Shown: positions 1-7,403, counted from the stretch's first letter. The stretch is DNA of 64,000 nt from DASWNP01 sp036399175 (GCA_036399175.1 DASWNP010000052.1:1-64000); one strand, 5' to 3'. The notes: generated from the sequence alone by a model not told the origin. A program made the numbers and translations.

Positions 1-53
1 GAGAAGAATGCTATCCGAAAGCCCGACTTTGGTCTCCGTATAGCATTCTTCTC
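1..53. repeat. Intergenic inverted repeat with 14-bp perfect arms
   Basis: GAGAAGAATGCTAT (1-14) is the exact reverse complement of ATAGCATTCTTCTC (40-53). The 25-nt loop contains AAAGCCCGACTTTGGTCT. It precedes a heptamer array at 81-109 and may be the window-edge part of one of the hairpin elements described throughout this region, or a terminator for the minus-strand operon ending at 99. Confidence 0.7.
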
Positions 54-80
54 ATCATCCAACACTCGTCTTTTCTCTTG

Positions 81-109
81 CTCGTCACTCGTCACTCGTC
101 ACTTGTCAC
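81..109. repeat. Tandem heptamer array (CTCGTCA word)
   Basis: Four near-identical 7-bp units (CTCGTCA, CTCGTCA, CTCGTCA, CTTGTCA) lie at the 3' end of the enoyl-CoA hydratase gene. Its stop codon at 99-101 falls inside the array. Only one arm is clear here. Confidence 0.7.
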
Positions 110-902
110 TGTAGTTAAATCTTGGGTCGCGTTTTTCGATAAAGGCTTCGTAAGCCTCGCGGTAGTCGGGATGCTGCATGCAGACGGCCTGCGCCTGTGC
201 TTCCCATTCGAGGGCGGTGTCGAGGCTTACGTCCAGCTCGCGGTTGAGCATCTCTTTGGTCATGGCGAGGGCGAAGGCGGGGCCGCGCGCGAGACGCTCG
301 GCGAGCGTGCGCGTCTCGCTTTCAAGCTCGGCGGCGGGGACGACGCGGTTATACAGGCCGATGCGCAGAGCCTCTTCAGCCGTGATGAAGTCGCCTGTGT
401 AGAGCATCTCGGTCGCTTTGGCGAGGCCGACGAGGCGCGGCAAAAGGTAGGCCGCGCCCATGTCTGCGCCGGAGAGACCGACGCGGACGAAGAGAAAAGC
501 GATGCGCGCCTCTTCACTTGCGAGACGCAGGTCGGAGGCCAAGGCGATGCACGCGCCCGCGCCAGCGGTCGTGCCGTTCAGGGATGCAATGACGGGCTTC
601 GGCAGCGCGCGAATGTTGCGTATCAATTCGCAGGTCATGCGCGTGAACTCAAGCAGTCCCTGCATGTCGCGCCCCTGCAACTCGCCGATGATGTCGCGCA
701 CGTCGCCGCCCGAACAGAACGCGCGCCCCGCGCCCGTCACCACCACCGCGCGCACGTCATCTTCCGCACGCAGCGCCGCGAACGCATCCGTCAACTCACG
801 ATAGACCTCAAACGTCAACGCGTTCAGGCGCTCTGGCCGGTTCAGCGTAATCCAACCGACGCCCTCACGCGCTTCGTAGAGAAAGCTCTTTGGAGAAAAC
901 AT
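99..902 (-). CDS. Enoyl-CoA hydratase/isomerase (crotonase) family protein
   Basis: A 267-aa crotonase-fold protein expected to act on a CoA thioester in the cytosol. The two oxyanion-hole loops are FCSGGDV (62-68) and NGTTAGAGA (109-117). Of the two catalytic Glu of classical enoyl-CoA hydratases, the second is kept (E165 in KATEM), but the first aligns with V139. A nearby Asp (D147 in SGADMGA) suggests isomerase- or PaaG/dehalogenase-like chemistry rather than plain hydration. It is the last gene of the minus-strand box cluster, so a role in ring-cleavage-product or side-chain beta-oxidation is inferred. The last residues and the stop are encoded by a heptamer repeat. The start ATG has no clear Shine-Dalgarno and is preceded by a repeat arm. 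Family is certain, substrate unknown. Confidence 0.85.
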   Translation of the reverse strand: MFSPKSFLYEAREGVGWITLNRPERLNALTFEVYRELTDAFAALRAEDDVRAVVVTGAGRAFCSGGDVRDIIGELQGRDMQGLLEFTRMTCELIRNIRALPKPVIASLNGTTAGAGACIALASDLRLASEEARIAFLFVRVGLSGADMGAAYLLPRLVGLAKATEMLYTGDFITAEEALRIGLYNRVVPAAELESETRTLAERLARGPAFALAMTKEMLNRELDVSLDTALEWEAQAQAVCMQHPDYREAYEAFIEKRDPRFNYSDK

Positions 903-906
903 AGGA

Positions 907-987
907 AAATCGTGAATGGTAAATCGTAAATGGTAAATAGAAAGAACGGGTTCTAACTATTTACCATTTACGATTTACCATTTACCA
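907..987. repeat. Heptamer hairpin element (TGGTAAA/TCGTAAA words)
   Basis: Arms at 917-940 and 957-980 are perfectly complementary over 24 bp and are built from 7-bp units TGGTAAA and TCGTAAA. The 16-nt core is AAAGAACGGGTTCTAA. The element fills the gap between two minus-strand genes: the upstream RidA-like gene stops inside the right arm, and the left arm ends just before the next start codon. Confidence 0.9.
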
Positions 988-1381
988 GTACGGCAATCGC
1001 TTCTATCTCGACCTGCGCGGCGTCTTCGAGAAGGCTTTTGACTTCGACGAGCGCCATCGCGGGGAAGTGGCGTCCCATGTGCGCGCGCCAGCGTTGGCCG
1101 ACTTCGCGCTGGCGTCTGAGGTATTCGCGTTTGTCCGTCACGTAGATAACGAGGCGGGCGACGGAGTCGGGCGTGCCGCCCGCTTCAGCGACGACTTTCA
1201 GAACATTCGTGAGCGCGCGGTCGAACTGCTCGACGAAATCCGTGCTGACGATGCGTTGGCTCTCGTCCCATGCAATTTGTCCGGCGACGAAGAGCAGCGC
1301 GCCGCCCTGCGCGGCGAGGACGCCGTTCGAGTAGCCGCGCGGTCGTCCAAGCGATTCGGGATTGATGAGTTTAAAATCCAT
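968..1381 (-). CDS. RidA/YjgF/YER057c family protein
   Basis: A 137-aa protein of the RidA fold, which forms trimers with inter-subunit ligand sites. Visible landmarks are LLFVAGQIAWDE (29-40), the central helix with DRALTNVLKVVAEAG, and the C-terminal VEIEAIAV strand. The Arg that binds imine/enamine substrates in true RidA deaminases (usually PxRxxV) is absent; here the stretch is FPAMALVEV (106-114). A non-deaminase role is therefore likely, as in RidA-like proteins of aromatic catabolic operons. I chose the ATG at 1381 over an upstream in-frame codon at 1390 that lies in the repeat. The final residues VNGKS and the stop are translated from the repeat arm at 957-987. Confidence 0.85.
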   Translation of the reverse strand: MDFKLINPESLGRPRGYSNGVLAAQGGALLFVAGQIAWDESQRIVSTDFVEQFDRALTNVLKVVAEAGGTPDSVARLVIYVTDKREYLRRQREVGQRWRAHMGRHFPAMALVEVKSLLEDAAQVEIEAIAVLVNGKS

Positions 1382-1383
1382 TA

Positions 1384-1466
1384 TCAGCAATCAGCAATCA
1401 GCAATCAGCAATCAGCTTTCAGCTAAAAACTGCTGGCTGAACGCTGATTGCTGATTGCTGACAGCT
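1384..1466. repeat. Heptamer hairpin element (CAGCAAT word)
   Basis: The left arm has at least four CAGCAAT units, and the right arm (1443-1460) is GCTGATTGCTGATTGCTG. The core is TTTCAGCTAAAAACTGCTGGCTGAAC. On the minus strand the arm ends one or two bases before the ATG of the RidA-like gene, leaving no room for a Shine-Dalgarno. The SDR gene stop codon (TAG, 1465-1467) abuts the other arm. Confidence 0.9.
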
Positions 1467-2250
1467 AAAAGAGCACGCTCCCGCCGTCGACGTTGATGGC
1501 TTGGCCGTTGATGCCTTCTCCTTCTTCGGAGGCGAGAAGGAGGGCGAGGGCGGCCACTTCTTCAGGCTCGATGAGACGCTGCTGCGGGCTCATGCGCTTG
1601 AGGACTTCGAGGGCTTCGGCGATGGTTTTGCCGGTCTTGTTCTGGATGTTTTCGAGCGCGCGTTTCGTCATGTCGGTCTCGACGTAGCCGGGGCAGATGG
1701 CGTTGACGGTGATGCCGCGCGTCGCCACTTCGAGCGCGGCGGAGCGGGTCAGCCCGATCACGCCATGTTTCGAGGCAGAATAAGCGGCGATGTAGGGCGC
1801 GCCGGTTTTGCCCGCGATGGACGCGATGTTGATGATGCGTCCCCAGCCGCGCTCCAGCATCGAGGGAAGCGCGGCGCGCATGCAATAGAAAGTGCCTGTG
1901 AGATTGACGCTCAGGAGCCTTTGCCAGAGCGCATCGTCGGTCTTGACGATAGTGGCGCTCTCGGCCATGCCCGCGTTGTTGACGAGAATGTCCACACCGC
2001 GCCCGAACCGCTCCGACGCCTCATCGAACACACGCGCCACCGACTCTGCATCCGACACGTCGCAAACCGCATGCGCCGCTTCCGCTCCGCAACCGTTCTC
2101 TATCTCCTCTGCGACGCGCTGAACTTCCGCCCCCGTCCGCGCCGCCACCATCACGCGCGCACCTTCCCGCGCGAACTCACACGCGATGGCGCGACCGATG
2201 CCGCGCCCGCCGCCCGTGATTAAAGCTACTCTATCGGCGAGTCTCTTCAT
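1465..2250 (-). CDS. Short-chain dehydrogenase/reductase, 3-hydroxyacyl-CoA or 3-hydroxybutyrate dehydrogenase type
   Basis: A 261-aa classical SDR with the Rossmann motif TGGGRGIG (12-19), NNAG (91-94), Ser144, and the catalytic YSASK with Tyr157 and Lys161. The C-terminal NGQAINVDGG is the usual substrate-loop/strand signature. It uses NAD(P)H to interconvert an alcohol and a ketone. In this cluster it probably oxidises a 3-hydroxyacyl-CoA intermediate downstream of the crotonases. No Shine-Dalgarno is visible: the ATG is directly preceded by a heptamer arm. The specific substrate is not readable from the sequence. Confidence 0.88.
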   Translation of the reverse strand: MKRLADRVALITGGGRGIGRAIACEFAREGARVMVAARTGAEVQRVAEEIENGCGAEAAHAVCDVSDAESVARVFDEASERFGRGVDILVNNAGMAESATIVKTDDALWQRLLSVNLTGTFYCMRAALPSMLERGWGRIINIASIAGKTGAPYIAAYSASKHGVIGLTRSAALEVATRGITVNAICPGYVETDMTKRALENIQNKTGKTIAEALEVLKRMSPQQRLIEPEEVAALALLLASEEGEGINGQAINVDGGSVLF

Positions 2251-2255
2251 AAGTA

Positions 2256-2346
2256 AGAAGTGATGAGTAATGAGTAATGAGTAATGAGTGATAAGACAAG
2301 AGCTTCTGTCTTTAGCTCATCACTCATTACTCATTACTCATCACTT
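2256..2346. repeat. Heptamer hairpin element (TGAGTAA word)
   Basis: The left arm (about 2258-2292) is AAGTGA followed by TGAGTAA units and TGAGTGAT. The right arm (2319-2346) is its reverse complement but with one heptamer fewer. The core AAGACAAGAGCTTCTGTCTTTAG is itself a small hairpin. It lies between two crotonase/SDR genes of the same operon. Confidence 0.9.
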
Positions 2347-3139
2347 AAGCCCTCTGGAGCTTGCGGGGCTGGCGTTTCTCTAAGAAGGCTTTGACGCGCT
2401 CGCGCGCCTCTTCGGATTGGAAGCAGTGTAGCTGCGCCTCGGTCTCGTACTGAAGCATGCGCTCAAGGCTCGTCTCTTCGCTCATGTAGACGGCGTGCTT
2501 GGCGGCGGCGATGGATTTGTGCGGCGCGTCGCGCAGACGCTCGGCGAGCTTGCGCGTCTCGGCGGCAAGCTCCGCGTCGGGCACGAGGCGGTTGACGATG
2601 CCGAGCTGCGCGGCGCGCTCGGCGGAAATCGCGTCGCCTAAGAAGAACATCTCGCAGGCGAGATTGGTCGGCACGACGCGCGGCAGAAAGTACGTGCCGC
2701 CCCAGTCCGGGTGCAGGCCGACCTTGACGAACGACTGGCTGAACGATGCCGACTCAGCCGCGATTCTCAAATCGCAGGCCAGCGCCAGATTGAAGCCCGC
2801 GCCGTAAGCCGGGCCGTTGATTGACGCGATGACGGGCTTTCTCATCTGACGGATTGCCGTCAGCACACGCCGCCCCGCGCCCAAAAGCCGCGTGAACTCT
2901 TCCACGTCCTGACGCTCCATCAGCTCAGACATGTAAGACACGTCGGCTCCCGTGCAGAACCCGCGCCCGACGCCGGTGATAATCACCACTCTCACGCCCG
3001 GCTCGCTTCCCGCCTGCTCCAAGACCTCCGCCAAATCGAGCCGCATCCGCCCGCCGAAAGCGTTCAGCTTCTCAGGCCGGTTCAGCATCACCGTAGCAAT
3101 CGACGACTCGTAGACGACTTTGATGTTTTCGTATGGCAT
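2345..3139 (-). CDS. Enoyl-CoA hydratase/isomerase, PaaG-like
   Basis: A 264-aa crotonase family protein. The oxyanion loops are FCTGADV (61-67) and NGPAYGAGF (108-116). The segment FVKVGLHPDWGGTYFLPR resembles ring-1,2-epoxyphenylacetyl-CoA isomerase (PaaG) and related isomerases: the first catalytic Glu is missing and Asp145 is in place, while E163 (ACEM) is retained. An isomerase role on an unsaturated CoA ester is inferred. Start taken at MPYENIK (3139), because the longer frame runs into the repeat. No Shine-Dalgarno. Same orientation as its neighbours and separated from them only by hairpin elements. Confidence 0.85.
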   Translation of the reverse strand: MPYENIKVVYESSIATVMLNRPEKLNAFGGRMRLDLAEVLEQAGSEPGVRVVIITGVGRGFCTGADVSYMSELMERQDVEEFTRLLGAGRRVLTAIRQMRKPVIASINGPAYGAGFNLALACDLRIAAESASFSQSFVKVGLHPDWGGTYFLPRVVPTNLACEMFFLGDAISAERAAQLGIVNRLVPDAELAAETRKLAERLRDAPHKSIAAAKHAVYMSEETSLERMLQYETEAQLHCFQSEEARERVKAFLEKRQPRKLQRA

Positions 3140-3142
3140 ATG

Positions 3143-3233
3143 TTTAGTGAGCAGTGAGCGGTGAGCAGTAAGCAGTAAAATCAAACTCTGGCTTTTGTCT
3201 TATCTGCTTACTGCTCACCGCTCACTGCTTACC
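3143..3233. repeat. Heptamer hairpin element (GAGCAGT/GAGCGGT words)
   Basis: The left arm (3146-3175) and right arm (3204-3231) are perfectly complementary over about 25 bp and are built of GAGCAGT, GAGCGGT and AAGCAGT. The core is TAAAATCAAACTCTGG followed by CTTTTGTCTTAT. The upstream crotonase gene stop (TAA) is the first triplet of the arm. Confidence 0.9.
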
Positions 3234-4068
3234 TTCCTTTGAATTGCGCCTTGCGCTTGTTGACGTAGGCGTCGAGACCTTCGGCGGCGTCTTCCGATTG
3301 GAAGAGTTGTTGCTGTAGCTCGCGTTCGAGCGCGAGGCCGTATTCGAATGGAATTTCCGCGCCGGACTGGACGCTGCGCTTGATGCGCCCGACGGCGCGC
3401 GCGGCCTTGCCGGGAGTCGTGAACTGGCGCGCGTAACCGAGAACCTGCTCCATGAAGTCGCCCGCAGTCGCGGCTTCGTAGATGCGATTGACTAACCCTA
3501 GTTCTTCTCCCCGCTCGAAGTCAAACAGCTCGCCCGTCGTCATCAATTCGATAGCGCGCGATTTGCCGACCAGACGCACGAGACGCTGCGTGCCGCCCGT
3601 GCCCGGCAGCACGCCGAGCGAAACCTCCGGCAGCCCCATCTTGCCCGCGCCCCGGCGCGCAATGCGCAGGTCGGCGGCGAGCGCAATCTCGAAGCCGCCG
3701 CCGACGCAGTGGCCGTTCATCGCGGCGATGACGAGCTTCGGCGTCTGCTCAAGGCGCGAGAGCGTTTCGTTGGCGTGGAGACAGAAAAAGTATTTGAAGG
3801 TGGGAGTGACCTCGGAGAGCATCTTGATATTCGCGCCCGCCGAAAAGAACTTCTCGCCCGCGCCCGTAATGACGATGACCTGCACGCTCTCGTCCATCCG
3901 CGCCGCCAGAATCGCGCGGTCAAGCTCCTGCATCATCTCGTAGCTGTAGGTGTTGGCCGGAGGGTCGTTCAAAGTCAGCACCGCGACTCCGCCCTCCGCC
4001 GCGTACCGCACGAGATTGCCAGCCTGTGCTTCATCCCTTCCCGATTCCTGCGCTTTAGCTTCCGACAT
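3229..4068 (-). CDS. Enoyl-CoA hydratase (canonical crotonase)
   Basis: A 279-aa protein with a complete classical active site. The oxyanion loops are FFSAGANIK (74-82) and NGHCVGGGFE (118-127). Both catalytic glutamates are present: E148 in LPEVSLGVLPGTGG and E174 in AIELMTTGE. It should hydrate a trans-2-enoyl-CoA to the 3-hydroxyacyl-CoA, feeding the neighbouring SDR. The N-terminal 18 residues (MSEAKAQESGRDEAQAGN) are a polar extension. First enzyme gene after the TetR gene and two small genes; co-transcription is likely from orientation and spacing. Confidence 0.9.
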   Translation of the reverse strand: MSEAKAQESGRDEAQAGNLVRYAAEGGVAVLTLNDPPANTYSYEMMQELDRAILAARMDESVQVIVITGAGEKFFSAGANIKMLSEVTPTFKYFFCLHANETLSRLEQTPKLVIAAMNGHCVGGGFEIALAADLRIARRGAGKMGLPEVSLGVLPGTGGTQRLVRLVGKSRAIELMTTGELFDFERGEELGLVNRIYEAATAGDFMEQVLGYARQFTTPGKAARAVGRIKRSVQSGAEIPFEYGLALERELQQQLFQSEDAAEGLDAYVNKRKAQFKGR

Positions 4069-4114
4069 CTTTATTCACTCCCAGAAGATTTCTTCTTTTT
4101 TCCGCCTATCATTC

Positions 4115-4351
4115 TCACGCCGCGCGCAAGAGCGATTGCTCCACTGCCTTCGGCAATTCGATTAAAACAAAATACTCAGCCGGATACAGGTAATCTTCGC
4201 CGCTCTCGTCTATGACACGCAGGTCGCCTTCCGTCGCAGCATCTTCATCCGGCAGCACGCGATAAATTTTGTGCAACTCCAACGACGCCGGATAACCCGC
4301 GTTGTCGATGCAGACGACGAACTTGTGTGCAGACTTCTTCTGTTGCTTCAT
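4115..4351 (-). CDS. Conserved small hypothetical protein (78 aa)
   Basis: A 78-aa acidic protein with no signal peptide or membrane segment. The middle reads KFVVCIDNAGYPASLELHKIYRVLPDE and ends with DESGEDYLYPAEYFVLIELP. I recall similar short proteins in other bacteria, but no function is known to me. It starts 4 nt after the reconstructed stop of the preceding frameshifted small gene, so the two form a pair. Overlapping or near-adjacent small genes of this type can resemble toxin-antitoxin pairs, but nothing in the sequence proves that. Confidence 0.65.
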   Translation of the reverse strand: MKQQKKSAHKFVVCIDNAGYPASLELHKIYRVLPDEDAATEGDLRVIDESGEDYLYPAEYFVLIELPKAVEQSLLRAA

Positions 4352-4355
4352 GGCC

Positions 4356-4588
4356 TTAATCGAGATATCGCTTACGCTTGATTTCTTTTCGACCTATACC
4401 GTGCGCTTCGTACCAATGTAGCTCGGCAAGGCGCACCTTCCACTCTTCAGGCGCACGTAAGCTGTGCCCTTAAGTTTGCGCCACCTTCCTTTACCATACA
4501 TCCTACGTAATCTTGCGAGGTCATGGATAGAGTTTCCAACAGCGATAATCCGAACGTCTGTAATATCGCCAATGATTTTAAAGCTCAT
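4356..4588 (-). pseudogene. Conserved small protein gene with an apparent -1 frameshift
   Basis: The first frame (from 4588) gives MSFKIIGDITDVRIIAVG...YGKGRWRKLKGTAYVRL and then runs off-family to a stop at 4394. Shifting back one base near GGAAGG at about 4440 gives a natural continuation, VRLAELHWYEAHGIGRKE, ending RKRYLD with a TAA at 4356-4358, just before the next ATG. The joined product would be about 77 aa and reads as one domain (WRKLKG followed by AELHWYEAHGIG). It could be a sequencing error, a recent pseudogene or real recoding; GGAAGG is not a classical slippery site. Confidence 0.6.
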
Positions 4589-4642
4589 CAGGCATCGGTG
4601 CGAGGCTCGCTTTGTTCTTCGTTACTTACCAGAATCTAAAAG

Positions 4643-5338
4643 TCACGACTGCGGCACGCGCCAGACGCTCGGGCGTTCGGTGGCAGCGACCTTTGGATTG
4701 AACTTTCGCTCGTCGCCGGGCGCGGTGTTGAGCAAGCCTGAGAGAAAGAGACGCGTGATGTTATCGACCAGCTCGCTGACGGAGAGCTTGCCGCGCGGGT
4801 CGAACCAGTTGTAAATCCAGTTCATCATGCCGAAGAGGGCGTAGGTCGCAACCGTGAGGTCGATTTTTCGGGCGCTGCCTTCCGATTGCTGTTGCTGCGA
4901 CTGAACTTCTGCGAGAATCCGCCGGACGAGGCGCGTGTACTGCTGCTTCTTGCCGGAGACGTGCTCGTGCATCTCGCCTTCGAGCGATTCGGCTTCGTGC
5001 GAGAGAACCTTCATCTCCGCCATGTTGGCCGCGAAGAAGGAGAGATGATTTTCGACGACGCAACGCAGCTTTTCGACGGGGCTCGTCGTCTCTCGCAGGC
5101 GCTCGTCGAGGCGTTCGAGGACGTGGCCGAAGCAGTTGTCCTGGATGAGAAAGAGCAGTTCTTCCTTCGAGCGGCAGTAGTAATAGAGCCCGGCGAGGCT
5201 CACTCCGGTCTCGCGCGAGATGTCGCGCATCGAAGTCGAATGATAACCCTTCTCGGCGAAGATACGCGCGCTAGTGCGCAGGATAAATTCCAGCTTCTGG
5301 TCGTAGCGCGTGAAATCTTCCGAGAGATTAGCTGTCAT
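4643..5338 (-). CDS. TetR family transcriptional regulator
   Basis: A 231-aa regulator. The N-terminal DNA-binding helices lie at about 15-62, with the helix-turn-helix segment SMRDISRETGVSLAGLYYYCRSKEEL. The C-terminal ligand domain is helical with conserved aromatics near MMNWIYNWFDP, a pattern common in TetR repressors responding to acyl-CoA or aryl-CoA thioesters (PaaR/FadR/KstR2 group). It lies between boxB and the beta-oxidation genes, so it is the obvious candidate repressor for the palindrome at 9123-9146. That pairing is inference. The C-terminal ~25 residues (ERKFNPKVAATERPSVWR) extend past the usual domain. Confidence 0.85.
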   Translation of the reverse strand: MTANLSEDFTRYDQKLEFILRTSARIFAEKGYHSTSMRDISRETGVSLAGLYYYCRSKEELLFLIQDNCFGHVLERLDERLRETTSPVEKLRCVVENHLSFFAANMAEMKVLSHEAESLEGEMHEHVSGKKQQYTRLVRRILAEVQSQQQQSEGSARKIDLTVATYALFGMMNWIYNWFDPRGKLSVSELVDNITRLFLSGLLNTAPGDERKFNPKVAATERPSVWRVPQS

Positions 5339-5385
5339 TTGAATTCAAACTAAGAGAAATTCAAACAGGGATGGACAGGATAGAG

Positions 5386-5477
5386 GCAAATGATGAATGC
5401 GGAATGCGGAATGATGAATTAAAGACAAAAGCTTTCTGCTTTTCATTCCGCATTCATCATTCATCATTCCGCATTTC
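5386..5477. repeat. Heptamer hairpin element with shuffled words
   Basis: Two 7-bp words occur, A = TGATGAA and B = TGCGGAA. The left arm (about 5390-5420) reads A-B-B-A; the right arm (5444-5477), read as reverse complement, is B-A-A-B. The core is AAAGACAAAAGCTTTCTGCTTTT. Outside the arms a looser pair (GGATGGACAGGATAG and CTCCTGTCTATCCAC) extends the inversion. Located between boxB and the TetR gene. Confidence 0.85.
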
Positions 5478-5505
5478 TGTTCCTCCTGTCTATCCACGTT
5501 AATTT

Positions 5506-6912
5506 TTATAGCCTGACGTATTCAAACTCGAAAGGCTTGCCCTTGATTCCGGCGTTGGGCGGCGCAATCCAGTTGGCGATTTTGCCGGGCTCGGTGACGG
5601 GGTGCATGAGGCTTCGGACGTATTCGCGGTCGGCCAAAGTGGGCAGCCACTCGGCGCGGCGACGCTCGAACTCGGCTTCGTCGATGAGATTGCCGTGAAC
5701 GTCGAAGTGATGTCCGGCGAACTCTCCGACGTGGCGGTGGAAGCGCGTGCTCGGCAGGTAGAGGCGCGCCTCGACGCCTTCGTCGGCCAGATACTTGTTC
5801 CAGCGCGTCATGGCGCGCTCGCAGTCTTTGACGTACTCGCCGCGCAGCACTTCGTTGAGCGCGTTGCGGAGCGGCACTTCGCGCGGCACAATCCTTCCGT
5901 CTTCGACGACCATCAGCGTAAAGCTCCCGCTCGCGGCGATGTGGTCTTCGTACTGCTCCTGCTCTTTGTAGCGCCCTTTGAGTCCGGCGGCGAAGAAGTC
6001 TGCGGAGTTGGAGCTAATCTCGCCGCCGAAGAGGTCGAGCGAGTAAGAGAACCAGAAGTTGATGTACCTCTGAATGATTTCGAGCGGGATGCCGCCTGAG
6101 TTCCGCACGTCGGCGTCGGGGCTCTCTTTCATCAACTGCGCGGTGCGGCGGACGACTCGACCGACGCCCGTCTCGCCGACGAAGAGATGATGCGCCTCTT
6201 CGGTGAGCATGAACTGGCAGGTGCGCGCCAGAGGCTCGAAGCCGGATTCGGCGAGCGCGGCGAGCTGATACTTGCCGTCGCGGTCTGTGAACATCGTGAA
6301 GCAGAAAAAGTTGAGCCAGTCGTCGCAGGGCTGATTGAAGGCTTCGAGGATGCGCGGCTTGTCGGGGTTGCCGCTGCGTCGCTCAAGCAGGGCGTCGGCC
6401 TCGTCGCGCCCGTCGCGCCCGAAGTAGCGGTGCAGCAGGTAGACCATCGCCCAGAGGTGTCGCCCCTCTTCGACGTTCACCTGGAAGAGATTGCGCATGT
6501 CGTAGAGCGATGGGCAGGTCTTGCCAAGCTCGCGCTGCTGCTCGACCGAGGCGGGCTCGGTGTCGCCCTGCGTGACGATGATGCGCCGGAGGGCATTGCG
6601 AAACTCGCCGGGCACTTCCTGATAAGCGGGCATCCCGTAGTTGTCGCCGAAGCCGACGCGCGCATCCGGGTCGGCGGGCTTGAGGAAGATGCCCCAGCGA
6701 TAATCCGGCATCTTCACGTAATCGAAGTGCGCCCAGCCCTCGGGCTCGACGCTGATGGCGGTGCGCAGGTAAACGTCCTTCTCCTGAAAACCTTCGGGCC
6801 CCATCTCGCGCCACCAGTCAAGATAATTGGGCAGCCACTTCTCCAGCGCACGCTGGAGGCGCTTGTCCTCCGAAAGATTCACGTTGTTAGGAATGCGTTC
6901 GTATAACTGCAT
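5506..6912 (-). CDS. boxB: Benzoyl-CoA 2,3-epoxidase subunit BoxB
   Basis: The 468-aa oxygenase component of the aerobic benzoyl-CoA pathway. With reductase BoxA it inserts one O2-derived oxygen into benzoyl-CoA to give the 2,3-epoxide. The di-iron site of the ferritin-like fold is visible as two ExxH motifs, E149-GR-H152 (VEEGRHLWAM) and E239-AH-H242 (TEEAHHLFVG). Length matches the family (about 470 aa). An AGAGG Shine-Dalgarno lies 6-7 nt before the ATG, between it and a heptamer arm. boxC lies upstream on the same strand with a small gene between them. boxA is not in the window. Confidence 0.95.
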   Translation of the reverse strand: MQLYERIPNNVNLSEDKRLQRALEKWLPNYLDWWREMGPEGFQEKDVYLRTAISVEPEGWAHFDYVKMPDYRWGIFLKPADPDARVGFGDNYGMPAYQEVPGEFRNALRRIIVTQGDTEPASVEQQRELGKTCPSLYDMRNLFQVNVEEGRHLWAMVYLLHRYFGRDGRDEADALLERRSGNPDKPRILEAFNQPCDDWLNFFCFTMFTDRDGKYQLAALAESGFEPLARTCQFMLTEEAHHLFVGETGVGRVVRRTAQLMKESPDADVRNSGGIPLEIIQRYINFWFSYSLDLFGGEISSNSADFFAAGLKGRYKEQEQYEDHIAASGSFTLMVVEDGRIVPREVPLRNALNEVLRGEYVKDCERAMTRWNKYLADEGVEARLYLPSTRFHRHVGEFAGHHFDVHGNLIDEAEFERRRAEWLPTLADREYVRSLMHPVTEPGKIANWIAPPNAGIKGKPFEFEYVRL

Positions 6913-6924
6913 ATGACCTCTTTA

Positions 6925-6959
6925 AGTTTTCAGTTTTCGGTTTTCAGTTTTCAGTTTTT
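6925..6959. repeat. Left heptamer arm (TTTTCAG word) flanking the four-helix-bundle gene
   Basis: Five units of TTTTCAG/TTTTCGG. It is the inverted partner of the array at 7335-7402, with a 372-bp gene between the arms. The arm encodes the last residues (KTEN) and stop of that gene. The same word family forms an ORF-less hairpin at 49997-50077. Confidence 0.9.
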
Positions 6960-7315
6960 GCTTTGAGTTTAGCGGCAAGGGCGTAAAGCATCTTGCGAAT
7001 TTCAGTGATGCGTTCGTCCATCTGAAGGCTGCTTTCAGAACTGATGAAGTGCAGATTCTCAGCGATGATACGTTGTGTATCTAGCTCGGCTAAAGAGCCA
7101 TTAGCGACTGAGATGAAGTGTAGGAACTCCTTAATGTGCTGTCGTCCTTGTCCCTCAGCGATATTAGATGAAACTGAAATCGCAGCCCGCTTCATTTGGT
7201 CGGCCAAGCCATAAAGCTCACTTCTTGGAAATGAGCCACAGTCTTTATAAACTTGCAGGCATAGCGCAATGCTCTTTTGCCAAACCAGCAAGTCTCTGTA
7301 TGACTGCGACCCCAC
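6944..7315 (-). CDS. Four-helix-bundle protein, 23S rRNA intervening-sequence (S23/IVP) family
   Basis: A 123-aa protein with the family signature LLVWQKSIALCLQVYKDC near the N terminus, then FPRSELYGLADQMKRAA and SSNIAEGQGR, followed by two more helices. Members of this family (TIGR02436-like) are small, basic, helical proteins first known from ORFs in intervening sequences of 23S rRNA genes; the DGR accessory protein Avd is a relative. The start is GTG with a good GGAGGG Shine-Dalgarno 5 nt upstream. The gene sits between boxC and boxB inside inverted heptamer arms, unlike any neighbour. No reverse transcriptase or template repeat is near, so a DGR is not supported. Confidence 0.9.
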   Translation of the reverse strand: MGSQSYRDLLVWQKSIALCLQVYKDCGSFPRSELYGLADQMKRAAISVSSNIAEGQGRQHIKEFLHFISVANGSLAELDTQRIIAENLHFISSESSLQMDERITEIRKMLYALAAKLKAKTEN

Positions 7316-7334
7316 AACTACCCTCCAACATCAA

Positions 7335-7402
7335 CACTGGAAACTAAAAACTAAAAACTAAAAACTGCAAACTGAAAACTGAAAACTGAAAACTGAAAAC
7401 TG
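7335..7402. repeat. Right heptamer arm (AAACTGA/AAACTAA words)
   Basis: About nine 7-bp units, grading from AAACTAA to AAACTGA. Inverted relative to 6925-6959. It begins right after the boxC stop codon (TAA, 7404-7406) when read on the minus strand. Confidence 0.9.
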
Positions 7403-7403
7403 T

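Noticed and set aside
1384..1466. CRISPR-like array
   Set aside because: Units are 7 bp with no spacers, and the array inverts around a core. There are no cas genes in the window.
6944..7315. Diversity-generating retroelement (Avd-like gene)
   Set aside because: The four-helix protein is related to Avd, but no reverse transcriptase, template repeat or variable repeat is nearby.
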